Source: Siphlonurus alternatus
Taxonomy: Eukaryota; Arthropoda; Insecta; Ephemeroptera; Siphlonuridae
NCBI GenBank assembly: GCA_949825025.1
Contig: OX463786.1
Location: 15,647,309 to 15,711,308 of the forward strand
Length of the DNA: 64,000 nt
Direction: 5' to 3'
The notes beneath the pieces were generated by a model. It saw only the letters and a list, made by a program, of their open reading frames with translations. It made no database searches and had not been told where the DNA came from. Every line of letters starts with the position of its first letter. Within the stretch, counting starts at the first letter, position 1. Positions 1-11,390 of the stretch are shown piece by piece. Made by a program: the position numbers and the translations under genes.

Positions 1-1745
1 GATGCTTGTTAGAACCTTTCATATATTTTTTTAACCAAAATATTTTTTTTTTTTTCATTTTTCTACTACGTTATAGCCTAAAGAGTTAAAACTTGTTATC
101 CTAACATGAGATAATAGAAATATATACGTAACAATATTGTATACTTTCTGTCTCATTTTTATGAACTCTTTCTCTCTACCTTTATAATAAAAAAGGTAAA
201 ACACCTACAGCGAAAACTTGTTACTTCATTATGTAAAAAAAAAATAACATTCAAATTGTCTAATTATAAATATAATGATGATAAGATGGTTGCGGCTTTT
301 TTTTTAAAACAGACTTCTTATTAATCGTAATTTATAATTTCTTTTTATAATAAAGAAAGTATTTTTCTTCATAATATTCTATTATATCAAAAGAATAATA
401 TACAATAAAACGAATATAAATTTAAAATAATATTAATTAAATTATTTCTGTATTATACACTTTATTGTACTTTATTATAGGGTCTTGAACTACATTATTA
501 GTATGTATTTACGTAAAAAAAAAGTACATTTTTTTTTAGGAAAGAAAAATTATTGTAGAAATTTAAAAATGAGCGAAACTTCACATTTATTATAATAAAC
601 AATAAGAAAATTCTACTACCCAGAGATGAAAATTAATTATACCTTTTCAATCTCCAGCTATAAGATCAAAAGGCGGACTATTTTCATAAAATGGTTAATC
701 TGGAAATATATTTTTATGGACAGCTGGAACAGTGCAGTATATAATACATATCATCATTATTTGTTGTATTATAATTTAACCAACAATGGTCTATTTATCC
801 GAACCTTCCGAAGCCCTATTTTGGGCATGCGTTTCGTCTTTATGATTAGGAAATCTATTCTGGGATGTACCACAGTGATTGAGGGAACCGTAGAAACTTG
901 AGTTAGGATGGGCGCTGTTTAATTATGCATCTTACATTCAATATTTTATAATTTTAAAAACATTTAAAATTCTGTGCACATTTAACAAAAAATAAACAAA
1001 GAAAGTAAATATACACGTTACTTAATAATTTTTATGTTAAAAAAATGTAAATACGTTTATTTTTAACAAAATTTCAACGTCAATTAATTAAAAAAATAAC
1101 TAATTTTAATTTATTTTAACTACCACACATTATATTCTCCCTGTATATGTATACATGGTCAAGTTATAATATAATATAACAGAAAAGGAAAACAAAACAT
1201 TGTATAAAACACACACATATTCTTAATGAAATGCAGAGAAATATAATAAAGTATACAAAATATAAAATGGGTGTAGGCGATTTATGGTAGTACGCATTAT
1301 TCTCATGGTTATACAGTAGTAGGAGGAGGGGGGTATTTGAATAAACTAAAGGGTTATAGTATACATACAGTGTGTTGTACACAATATGCGTGTGTGTATG
1401 ATGTTGCTTTAAAACTTATTAGCATAAAGAACCTCTATACTACTACTTTATATACAAAGTAATTTTAAAATAAAGGTAATTCCAATTAAAGAAAAAAAAA
1501 TACTTATAATAATTTTGATTATATAAAGTGCAAACGTAAAATGCGTTGGCAAAAGATAATTATATTAAATTGAGTATTTCAAATGCTGTAGTTCTGTAAA
1601 AGTAATAACTTTCTCAAAAATATGTAGTGGCACAAATGCAGGTGGTGCAAGGAATGGGAAATATTTTTTCATGCAAAGTTTGTGTAACAAGAAGTAAGAG
1701 TCTTATGAGAAAATTCTAATTTTAACTCTCGCGATGATGAGCAGT
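1..1745. other. AT-rich intergenic DNA, no gene seen
   Basis: Homopolymer-rich A/T sequence. The short open frames here have no recognisable domain and a composition typical of random AT-rich DNA. I see no tRNA, repeat family or promoter that can be supported. Confidence 0.7.
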
Positions 1746-1746
1746 A

Positions 1747-1807
<61 letters not shown>
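1746..1807. repeat. (CT)n microsatellite
   Basis: About 60 bp of nearly uninterrupted TC dinucleotides with one phase break. It produces spurious Arg-Glu reading frames on the complement. Confidence 0.95.
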
Positions 1808-1809
<2 letters not shown>

Positions 1810-1868
1810 ATGTGTAATGTTATTTAATTGGGAACTTTTTTTTTTATTGGTCATTTTAAATATACACA

Positions 1869-1906
1869 TCAGCCAAGGTTATAACATATAACCTTATTGG
1901 CTGATT
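1869..1906. repeat. short hairpin with 16-bp arms
   Basis: ATCAGCCAAGGTTATA and its near-complement TATAACCTTATTGGCTGAT face each other across a few bases, with one bulged base. It could fold as a cruciform or RNA hairpin. No transcript evidence is visible. Confidence 0.5.
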
Positions 1907-2718
1907 CAAAATACATGAAAATAATTTTTTTCAAATCCTTGCTGATATTAATTTTTAACTTCACAAAAAAAAATTAAGACAGACTTCTTATTTTTTTCTA
2001 AACATTCTTAACTAAACTTTTTTATGCAATATAATATTGGGACGTGTGTCTTATATGTTTTTTGGTATTCATATTATATAAACCATTTATGTATAATTAT
2101 ATGTTACTAACATATAACTGCAGGGTATTTGATGTATGGGATATATTTCTATTAGAAAATTGAAAAATTTATACCTCTTATAATACATAATTGCTAATTA
2201 AATACTTACGATCATACTCAAACTCGAAATATTTTATTAAATTTTAGTATTTTTTGCCAGTAAAAAATATTTAAAAATCCAAAACTACGATTAATTTAAA
2301 AAAAAAAAAAATTCTGTATTAGAAATTGTCAATAGTTGCTTATACTTTTGTCGATAAAATTAAACGCTTATTTTAAATTTATGAAATTTAATTAAGAAAA
2401 TAGTTTGAGATCAGAATGTTTATATAAATTATACTATTATTTATTGCCTGACTTTTGAAACAGTATAAACTTTCTTGATATTAGCATAAAAATATAATAA
2501 ATTCACGTTTCTCTTTAATATAAAAGCTAAAACAATATTGTTTTGTTTTTGAAGAAATACATTAATAACACAAATCGATGAAAGGCAGGCGGATTCTTAA
2601 TAAATATATTTTATAAAATAACACTAATAATTTAGTGTCAAATGCATAGTAATTTTACGAGTCATATTATTTCAATACTGTCAGGCTGAAAATCAATCAA
2701 ATGAATAGTTTAGTCATA

Positions 2719-2721
<3 letters not shown>
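1907..2721. other. AT-rich intergenic DNA
   Basis: No coding potential or repeat family recognised between the hairpin and the next CT array. Confidence 0.6.

Positions 2722-2774
<53 letters not shown>
2722..2774. repeat. (CT)n microsatellite
   Basis: About 53 bp of pure CT dinucleotides, the second such array in 1 kb. It underlies a spurious Ser-Leu reading frame. Confidence 0.95.
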
Positions 2775-2777
<3 letters not shown>

Positions 2778-3243
2778 AAATATATGTTTAAAGATTGTTC
2801 GCTACCAACATGATATATATAAAGATGGTAATAATTCATACAGAATAAAATTATATTATAATTACCAATATGCAAAAAAAAAATATATTAATCATAATTA
2901 AGATTGCAGCAAACAATGAAATGAACGAAATGCTTTGGAAGTACTTTTTGACCATGTATAGGAATTTCAGGACAATATTAACGTTATATTTGCTCTATTT
3001 TGTGGGTATTGTCACACATCTTATGTAGTAACTATTAACCTTAAAATTATATTATCTTCTACCTTAATATACTCCAAAATTACAAATCTTGTCATGCTTT
3101 TTCCATGAATCGATGGTATATACTGTATAATACATTGGTATGCATACACTCCATTCGAATAAAAATGCCCATGTTTAAGTATCGGGCAATTTTATATGAA
3201 TAAGGTGTACTTCATTTCACTGCATTTTTCAGTGTTTTGTTTT

Positions 3244-3312
3244 AAGGCCGTTTTGATTTAGAGTTTCCATGATTCCCTTAGTCACATGTTAATTGAAGTG
3301 CGAAAATAGTCA
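3244..3312 (+). mobile_element. SINE body fragment
   Basis: The segment around gagtttccatgattcccttag matches the middle of the tRNA-derived SINE at 18915-19185 (gatttccatagttcccctag). The tRNA-like head is not visible, so this is a relic of the internal domain only. Assignment rests on eye alignment to the other copies in this window. Confidence 0.4.
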
Positions 3313-3347
3313 CTACGAGTTTAATATATTTAGCAATATGTTAACAA

Positions 3348-3662
3348 TAGAGTCTCCAAATTTTTTTATTGCAGAAATGGATAGAGCGTGCAAAGTTATG
3401 TTACCCTGATTTTTTTCAGATTTTTTAGAGCCCGGGAACTATTTCTAAAAAATTATTGAAAGTATCCTTTTTGTGACGTCACGAGGCGGCAAGTCTTATC
3501 TTTTTTTTAAGGAGCGGCGTCTTGTGACGTCACAAAAAGAACTTTCAATAATTTTTTAAAAATAGTTCCCGGGATCTAAAAATCTGAAAAAAATTAGGAT
3601 AGCATAACTTTGCACATAACTATCCATTTCTGCAATAAAAAAAAATGAAGTCGATACTCCAT
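3348..3662. mobile_element. PAL1 palindromic MITE, copy 1
   Basis: The whole element is an inverted repeat. Each arm contains, from outside in, TTTTATTGCAGAAATGGATAG, a GCAAAGTTATG block, AGCCCGGGAACTATTT, and a GTGACGTCAC palindrome next to a roughly 40-nt GC-rich loop. There are no coding frames, so it is non-autonomous. Right ends across the family are followed by TA, which suggests a TA target duplication as in Tc1/mariner-type elements, but left flanks are less consistent. Further copies lie at 5667, 6206, 28259, 46202 and 63889. Confidence 0.85.
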
Positions 3663-5073
3663 TATGCATGACATGTTGAAAAAAATACAAATGTACAGTC
3701 AGAAGTAAGAATTTTTGTACTACCTTTATTTTATTTAAACCATGATCTTGGCTAGATTGTACATTTGTGTTGTTTGTTAGAATTTAATTAGAGAACTGTT
3801 GGCTAGAGCGTCGTCGTCGTGTACATACTAGCTTACCATATTATACCATAGCAACAGCTATATCATTACATTTTTCTTACTAGTATAAGAGAAAAGTGAA
3901 AGTTAGAGGAGGGTACATGTACTTTATTTACATTACTAAATATAATTATAAATATTATGACTTTATTTTAAATAATAACTTGTGGAAATTAAAATAAAAA
4001 AAATATGCATTATTTTTTTATTTTACGATATTATATAATTTAATTTTTGTATTAAAGACATGCTGCATCTATTTAATGGTAAAAAGGTACCATGAGGATG
4101 ATTTAATACATTGCAGTTATTTATAATAGTAAAGTATCCTTTTTATGACCTATTTGATATACTTGAGAAATAATAAATCTTAATTTGCAGTCAAAAGTAT
4201 TGTAGTTTTCTCATTGATAAAAATTAAAATTATGCATTATATCCATTCAATATATATTATAAAGGTCAAAATTCGATATCGACTTCAAGTTTCGCAGTTA
4301 TGCTTTCAAATAAAAGTATTTAAAATATCATCAAGTATTTTCTTTTGTACAGTTTTTTTTTTTTTGCAATGTTGCACTTGTGAACACATGCAACAAAAAA
4401 ACACATAAGAACCAGTATCTCAGAACAAGAGCTTAAAATTTTGAACTTTTGATCAAAGAAGGAATTATATATCTTTTTGAAGAGAACTGCAGAATTGGAA
4501 AAAAAGGATCACAAAGTAAAATATTTTTGTTACTATTGCAATATATAAAAAAAAATCAATATATATAAACAAAAATAGCTACCCTACAGCATATTACAAT
4601 TTCACGTATTTTGTTTTAGTAAAATCCAAATATATCCGCTGTGACAGAAACAAAAATATTCCTTTAACAATTTTTTTTTTTTAATATTTCAATAATTCCC
4701 TTTCCATGTAAAACAAATCTTTTGATGTTGTTTTTTATATACATGTGTGACGGGATAGAGGTACCCTTTATTGTTTTAACATCAAAAATAACAGCAAAAA
4801 GAAAATATTTTATTTATTTCTTTCATTTTTTTTTTTTTTCTTTGAAAATATTCTTGATTGAATATCGAACTGAAAGGAAGTAGGGGTAGCTAAAACAAAA
4901 TATTATTGTTTTAAATTCAAAACTATTATTGATATATTAAGTAAATCAATATTAATCATAATTAACTATTAGAGTAGTTCGTGTGTTAGAAGAATAACTA
5001 GTGTAAATATACTAAAATATTTAGTAATGGTTAATATTTCATTTCTTTATCAGAAATTCAGAGTATAATATAG
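3663..5073. other. AT-rich intergenic DNA
   Basis: Long A and T runs and no recognisable gene, RNA or repeat family. Confidence 0.6.
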
Positions 5074-5318
5074 GGAGGCTTCAAGTCAGCTGATTTTGTG
5101 GTGTTTTCACCGTCCTATCTAAACCTATGTAAAAAAAAAACTCGAATTTGCTTTTTTGGTGTTAAAGGATTTTTTTAGAGAAAAATAAGTTCTTGATTCA
5201 TTATCAGAAGACCCTTCAATGGGGGGTAGGAGATGGTTACTGAGACAACAAAAAACAATTTTTCTAACATGGATGCTCATGGAGAAAACGTTTCAGCCGG
5301 GGAACACGTGAAGCCTCC
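5074..5318. mobile_element. GAGGCTTCAAGT MITE, copy 1
   Basis: It opens with GGAGGCTTCAAGTCAGCTGA and closes with its inverted end ACGTGAAGCCTCC. The interior has a GTTTTCACCGTCCTATCTAA block and a short G-rich segment shared with copies at 52952 and 56357. It has no coding capacity. Better-preserved copies show TA on both sides, implying a TA target site. Confidence 0.8.
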
Positions 5319-5666
5319 AGTGATATTATGGACTTAAACTTTCAGAATTATTGTGGACCTGATTTAGCATTGTTTTAGGATTTTGTGAATCACATCAGCC
5401 ATACTGTAATGGCCACTGAATGGTTATATCGGTAATATTAAAATAACGTTTCCAGAGAAAAATGCTAAGTAAATTAAGTGAACAAATTAGCAAGTATTTA
5501 TGAAAATTATGTAATGATAAACAATGACGAGAAAAATAGTTTATTGCCTGATAAAATTAATAAATATATAATTATAATTTGTGATTTTTTTTTCTTACGA
5601 TTTTGTTATTACTACGAGCGCCATTCAAAAGGTTCTAGGACCAGCCTATAAGTGGCATCACTTACA
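5319..5666. other. AT-rich spacer between two MITEs
   Basis: Nothing recognisable. Confidence 0.55.
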
Positions 5667-5983
5667 ATGGAGTATTGTCCTCAATTTTTTTTATTGCAGA
5701 AATGGATAGAGGGTGCAAAGTTATGCTACCCTGATTTTTTTCAGATTTTTTTGAGACCTGGAACTATTTTTAAAAAATTATTGAAAGTCCTTTTTGTGAC
5801 GTCACGCGGCGGCAAGTCCTATCTTTTTCTTAAGGAGCGGCGTCTCGTGACGTCACAAAAAGGACTTTCAATAATTTTTTAAAAATAGTTCCCGGGCTCT
5901 AAAAAATCTGAAAAAATCAGGGTAGCATAACTTTGCACCTTCTATTCATTTCTGCAATAAAAAATTTTGAGGACAATACTCTA
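5667..5983. mobile_element. PAL1 palindromic MITE, copy 2
   Basis: This is the cleanest copy. The arms are nearly exact complements around a loop of about 40 nt, with GTGACGTCAC on both sides of the loop. Ends read ATGGAGTATTGTCCTCAA and its complement. The open frame across the left half is a by-product of the palindrome and has no protein family signature. Confidence 0.9.
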
Positions 5984-6205
5984 TTAGTTTAACTTATAAT
6001 ACTTGTTTCTCATGTTCAAGTTAAATGCATGAAAATGTATGAAATGAATGTGCGTATATAAGTACTATTAAAAAAAAACATTAAATTATTTCAAATTTAT
6101 TATGTAAATTAAACATCCGAACGTCTAACAGTATTTATATATTTTCACACAATTCATCACATTTTTACTATTATATTAAATTTACAGTAGTTAATTTATT
6201 CACTA

Positions 6206-6535
6206 ATGGACAACATACATGAAATTTCTTTATTGCAGAAATGAATAGAGGGTACCAAAATATGCTCCTCTGAATTTTTTCAGATTTTTTTGAGACCCGG
6301 AACTATGTTTAAATAATTATTGAAAGTCCTGTGATTTCAGTTGGCACCTCTGAATTCTTAATAAAAAGGATAGAGACTGGACGCCTATTGACGCCTCCAG
6401 GGGGCGTGGCCGCACTTTCAATAATTATTTAAAAATAGTTCTGGGTTTCAAAAAAATCTGAACAAATTCAGAGTAGCATATTCTGGTATACTCTGTTCAT
6501 TTCTGCAATAAAAATTTTTCATGTATGTTGTCCAT
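6206..6535. mobile_element. PAL1-related palindromic MITE, copy 3 (variant)
   Basis: Same architecture as copies 1 and 2 (TTTATTGCAGAAATGAATAGAG arms, pairing AATAATTATTTAAAA blocks) but with different ends, ATGGACAACATACATGAAA, and a different loop containing GACGCCTCCAGGGGGCGTGG instead of the GTGACGTCAC pair. Flanked by TA on both sides. It marks a second subfamily, which the truncated copy at 63889 also fits. Confidence 0.85.
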
Positions 6536-8016
6536 TATAGCAATCGCAAATTATAAAAATCTATTGCTTTATTTAATACTTAAAATCAGCAAATTTCAAA
6601 ATAAATAATTAATTATATTTATATTATTTAAAATGAAAAATATTTCTTTTATAATGAATATAAATGTATTGATTATTTTTAAACTATCATCTTTATAAAC
6701 AAAGCTTTAACAATAAATTCAGAATACTTGATTATTTTTGGTCATCAATATCTATTACAAAATAAACATATGATTACTATGTAAAACATATTCATTATAG
6801 TCTACGCTATATAAAACATAATACAAATTAATTACAATTTATAATTAATTTATAATTTGGACATTTATATTTACATTTTAATTTGTTTATATTGATTCTA
6901 TCATGTTTATATTTTAGCATACATGTACATTACATTAATAATAAAAAATGTTGACATTTTTTTTTTAATTTTGTAAAATGTTTGTGTTGTTTCTATGTAG
7001 CAAAAATAATACACCATTAGCATAATTAGTTAGATGTGTTGTCATATATTGACAAAACTTTTGTAGACAATGCCATTTTTTTTTTTCATTGACTCAAAAT
7101 ACATCAATAATATAGATTGTATATAACGGTATTCAATTGCAACACTAATTATTGCATTAAATGAAGATAAAATTCATTGTACTAAAATCGTTCAATTTTT
7201 GTCGCGTGTAACGAGAAACGAAACTGTGCAATTTTTAATTTCACGTGCCATTTTTTTTATTAACTGAAACTCTAGGTTTAGAGTACTGGCAACAATCTTA
7301 ACTCTCTTGGCTGTTCATGGATCTGACTTAATGTTGCTTGCAATTTTGTGAGTTCCTTTCAAAGTAGTCATTTACCTATTTTTAATTGAGGAAACACTGT
7401 GGAAACCTCAGCAATAATGTTTAGCAACAATAACATACTAAATGTAAAAGCCCATGTTCTTTACCAACAGTGACTTGAAAAACAAACATTATAAATAAAT
7501 ATTTTGACATCATCAGAAAAATTTAACATATATTTTCTTATAGTGTATATAATTTAAAATTACAATATACATATCAAAGTTAATATTGCTATATAATTAC
7601 GTTTCTATAGTATACATAAGAACAACATGTGTCGTATATTAACGTCTCGAATTTTGCATCTCTTTTGTCTTTGATGTTACACAAGACACGCGATGACGTA
7701 TTTTAAACACGCTGTACGATAAAAAAATTATCATTATTTGATGTTTTCATTTTATTACAACCTTTTATTATTTGTCACGTTACATTATAATAACTTATGA
7801 AAATCACTTTGATGTTGGTATTTATCGACCTGACATAATTTTAAAAGACAAAAGAAGTTCTTTACTTTAATACAGACTCTTCATAGGACACCTGCCCCTG
7901 TTTAATTTGCTAGAGGTTCGAGAGACAAAGGGATGAAGAATTAAAAAGGGGGGGGGGAGGTGAAATCTTTAAAATTTTAAAAAGATATTATGACTTCATA
8001 TGTCCTATCTATATAT
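6536..8016. other. AT-rich intergenic DNA
   Basis: No gene, RNA or repeat family recognised. Confidence 0.6.
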
Positions 8017-8162
8017 ACAGTACTTAAGTATCCCATGTGACCGCTTTTCAGTGTTATAATTGGATAAAGATGATTTTTTTTTATACTTAAGTATTGTACT
8101 TAGGTGTCTTTAAGTAATGTACTTAAATGTCTGACAATGAGTGGTATCCTTAAGTACTGTGT
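8017..8162. mobile_element. small MITE with ACAGTACTTAAG ends
   Basis: TACAGTACTTAAGTA on the left and CTTAAGTACTGTGTA on the right are inverted copies about 146 bp apart, with further CTTAAGTA repeats between them. It has no coding capacity. A single copy is seen, so the call depends only on the terminal inverted repeat. Confidence 0.5.
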
Positions 8163-8371
8163 ATAGATGTGTCATTATGGAAAATACCAGCAATCAGAGC
8201 ATTGATAACTTTCATCACGAGATTATTACTTTGAATTAATATTAAATACCATCATCTGATGGAGCTATATTATACATCTCGTCTTCACTGACTTTTAAGA
8301 TTTATAGTTCCTTCTTTCAATGTGATTCTATATGTAGTATAGCAAATTATTTTCCCAGGATACATTATTAG

Positions 8372-8618
8372 TTGAAAAATTATGTCTTCAACTCATCCTT
8401 TACACGTCTAAACCTAATCTCTTTACCTCTAAAATACATCTTATTATCTCTTCGTTCAAAATTAGGATGATATGGAGACAATATTTGTAGAATTTTATGC
8501 TCAAGAAGAGAAAAAAATACGTATTTTTCCTTCTTTTCCCTTCTAAAATGGCGCAAAATAGAAGGGAATTAGACTTAATAGCGAATAAAAGATGAATTTT
8601 ATTCAACTCTGGTAAAAT
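8372..8618 (+). repeat. dispersed repeat R1, copy 1
   Basis: From GTTGAAAAATTATGTCTTCAAC to TTATTCAACTCTGG this matches, on the opposite strand, the segment 14930-15232. Shared blocks include CTTCAACTCATCCTTTACAC, CTAAACCTAATCT and GATGCTCAA-like sequence. Diverged, non-coding, type unknown. The reading frame over it is not convincing. Confidence 0.65.
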
Positions 8619-9203
8619 GACGGGAAAACAGAACAAATCTCTCAGTGTACCTATCACGATGGTATTTCCACCTCTTATATAGCCTGTATTATGAAGGTCG
8701 TATACATAGTACAACATGACACATACACGGGTACATGGCATGTAAGGAATGCTTGTGTACCATACAAGGAAAGCAAGGGTTCAAAGGGAGCCGTCGTGAC
8801 AACATACATGAAACTCGATCTTCAAACAAAACAACCACATCATTTTTTTATTATTTTCTTTTTGTAAAACCCTTTCTTCCTATCAAGCGTTATCATGATC
8901 TTAGTGGTCTAAAAATATTTGATTTTTTTTTAATTGTGACCACGATAAGACAAAGAGCATCGTATAGGAAGTGTTAAAAGCTTCTTTGAGTAGATCAAAT
9001 AAGAAATTAACTCCTTGTAAGATATCAAGTATACAAACTGTGTGATATTGATACTTTAAGAATTTTAATATCAAAATTTTAAGTACTCTATAAAATTATA
9101 ATTTTTCTAGTGTACTTCAAATAGCTTACTTGAGTTTTCTTTGATGTTCATTTTATCATGTAACGTCATAATTTTTTCTCAAAATTAAGAGAAATTTTAA
9201 ATC
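8619..9203. other. AT-rich intergenic DNA
   Basis: Nothing supported here. The short open frame near 8735 shows no domain. Confidence 0.55.
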
Positions 9204-9419
9204 TTAAGGTTGATTCAGATGGCGACAACGGCGATGCGACGCGATTTTGACGTAAAAGCTGTGAAATCCTATGCGGCGGCGAATTCGCCGGGAATCGCGT
9301 TAATTACGATGCTCTTTTTCTTTTAATTGCCAAATATGGCCGCCAATGGATGTTACAGCAAGTGCGCATTATTCGCGTCGCGTCGCATGATAAAAATCGC
9401 CTTGTGAATCCACCTTTAA
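9204..9419. mobile_element. GC-rich MITE flanked by TTAA
   Basis: TTAAGGTTGATTCAGATGGCGA on the left pairs with an inverted GGTGGATTCACAAGGCGA on the right, and TTAA stands at each edge. The arms continue into CG-rich blocks (GATGCGACGCGA and TCGCGTCGCGTCGCAT). The TTAA flanks suggest piggyBac-type mobilisation. The CG density is strikingly unlike its surroundings. Confidence 0.65.
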
Positions 9420-9802
9420 ACTTACTTAGAAATATAAAATAGAATCTGCATGCGAAAAAAAATATATTCAGCCGAAAAAAATGTTTATCAAAATGAGAAA
9501 AACTTACTGCACACATCTATTCTTAACAAGAAGAGTTAGTTATCTGTATATACTAGTAATGATGTCACGAAAAACAAACTTAATAATTTTTTTATTTGTA
9601 ATGATTCAACCAATAAATTATTTTTAAATTTAAATAACAACTTCAGTAAAAAAAACACAAAAATTAGGTAAATTTTAAATTTTTTTTATTATAATCTTTG
9701 CCCAAGACCATTAAGAGAGTTTGTGGCCATTAACACAGGCATTAGATTTGACTAAAAACACTGAAAACAGCATACATATATCTTTGATACTTGTTTCAAA
9801 TA
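9420..9802. other. AT-rich spacer
   Basis: Nothing recognisable. Confidence 0.5.
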
Positions 9803-10088
9803 GAGGCTTCAAGTCAGCTGATTTTTCGGTGTTCCCACCCGCTATACCAAACATATGTAAAAAAAAAAACGTAAATTCGTTTTTTCACTAAGAATAAGAT
9901 TTTTCAGGGAAAATTCCTTTACGGAACTTTGGTCCAAACTGAAAAATAAAGTAAATAATTGAAGATTTAGATTTTTTACTTGATTTATAACCGAGAAAAG
10001 TTAAAATATCACTTTGCTTCATTTTCAAGTGCAAGATGGACCTTAGCAACAAACAGTTGCGCAGCGCGAGCGCGTCACTTGAAGCCTC
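9803..10088. mobile_element. GAGGCTTCAAGT MITE, copy 2 (variant interior)
   Basis: GAGGCTTCAAGTCAGCTGAT starts the element and ACTTGAAGCCTC ends it, with TA on both sides as a likely target duplication. The right half differs from the other copies (GCGCAGCGCGAGCGCGTC before the end), so this is a separate subfamily sharing ends and the left block. Confidence 0.85.
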
Positions 10089-11290
10089 TATTATGCTATG
10101 GTGAACCAGTTAAATTTGAATACCTATTAAAATATCACCGCTAATTTATTTGTTTTTGCTAAAATAAGAAACAAAAAATTTACGTAACTTCGCATTGACG
10201 TACATTCCTTTTTTTTAATAATTAATGTGATAGCAAATTATTCTCATAATTGAGTGTACATTTACTTTAAATTAAAATGAAAGTTATTTAAACATTGAAT
10301 AAGAAATTTATAACACTAAAAATTTATATTTTTTTTTTGCTTTGAATATACAAACAAAACATTTTGGCAACAAGCCAAATAAATAAACATTAAAATATTT
10401 TAAAGTAAAAATTATAACATTAAAAGATAATAAAATGAACTTTATTGAATATGATAAGTTAATTTTACGAGAAGCATTCCAAAAAGGCACCGCCTACATT
10501 ATACAAGGGTAAAAATCTTTGTGAGGTAGTAGCCACTCCCTGTATGGTAGTCATGGAAACCACCAATAGAATCCTCACAATTGTTTATCAGAACCAATCT
10601 TATAACCATCCAATCATAACATTTTAAAATAATATTTTAACATTTTTTTTTATATCAACAGGTACTAGGAATATGTTTCGAAAAAGTGAAAATAATAACA
10701 TCACATTTAAACAACATTTTAAAACAAAATCGGTACGTATAATTCACAGAATGTTCTCCAAATGTTCTCCAAAGTCTGCTACTCACAATAGATTTTTATA
10801 TAATTATTTTTTAATTCTATGATGTGTATAAAACCGTGATTCGAGTGGTGATTTTAGGATTTATGATTCAAGACATACACATTAACAATTAGTATTGTTG
10901 TAGATGAAATTTTGAACTGAATATCACTTCAACTAAGTTACAAGTTATATAGTTAACTTTGCTTATTTAACTAAAAATAAAACAAACAAAAATGAAAGTT
11001 TATATTTAAAATGAATCTTAATATATAATATTATAAACTCAATTTCAACACTGTAATGATAAGAATAAGGTAATAAATAAATGTTCAAAGGACTCATTAT
11101 TCAAGTTAAGATATTTTTTTCTATTATAATGATATGTAAATGATAAATATGAATGATAATAATAATGATAATTAATCCTAGAATTTATTCACATCATTAG
11201 AATATAGTTGAAAGACACTGATGGATTAAAAAGGAAGGAATTAATCTTTAAGAATGTCATGAACTTAACAATATTAAAAGTTACAAACAT
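10089..11290. other. AT-rich intergenic DNA
   Basis: Only a short local duplication of atgttctcca near 10750 stands out. No gene recognised. Confidence 0.55.
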
Positions 11291-11390
<100 letters not shown>

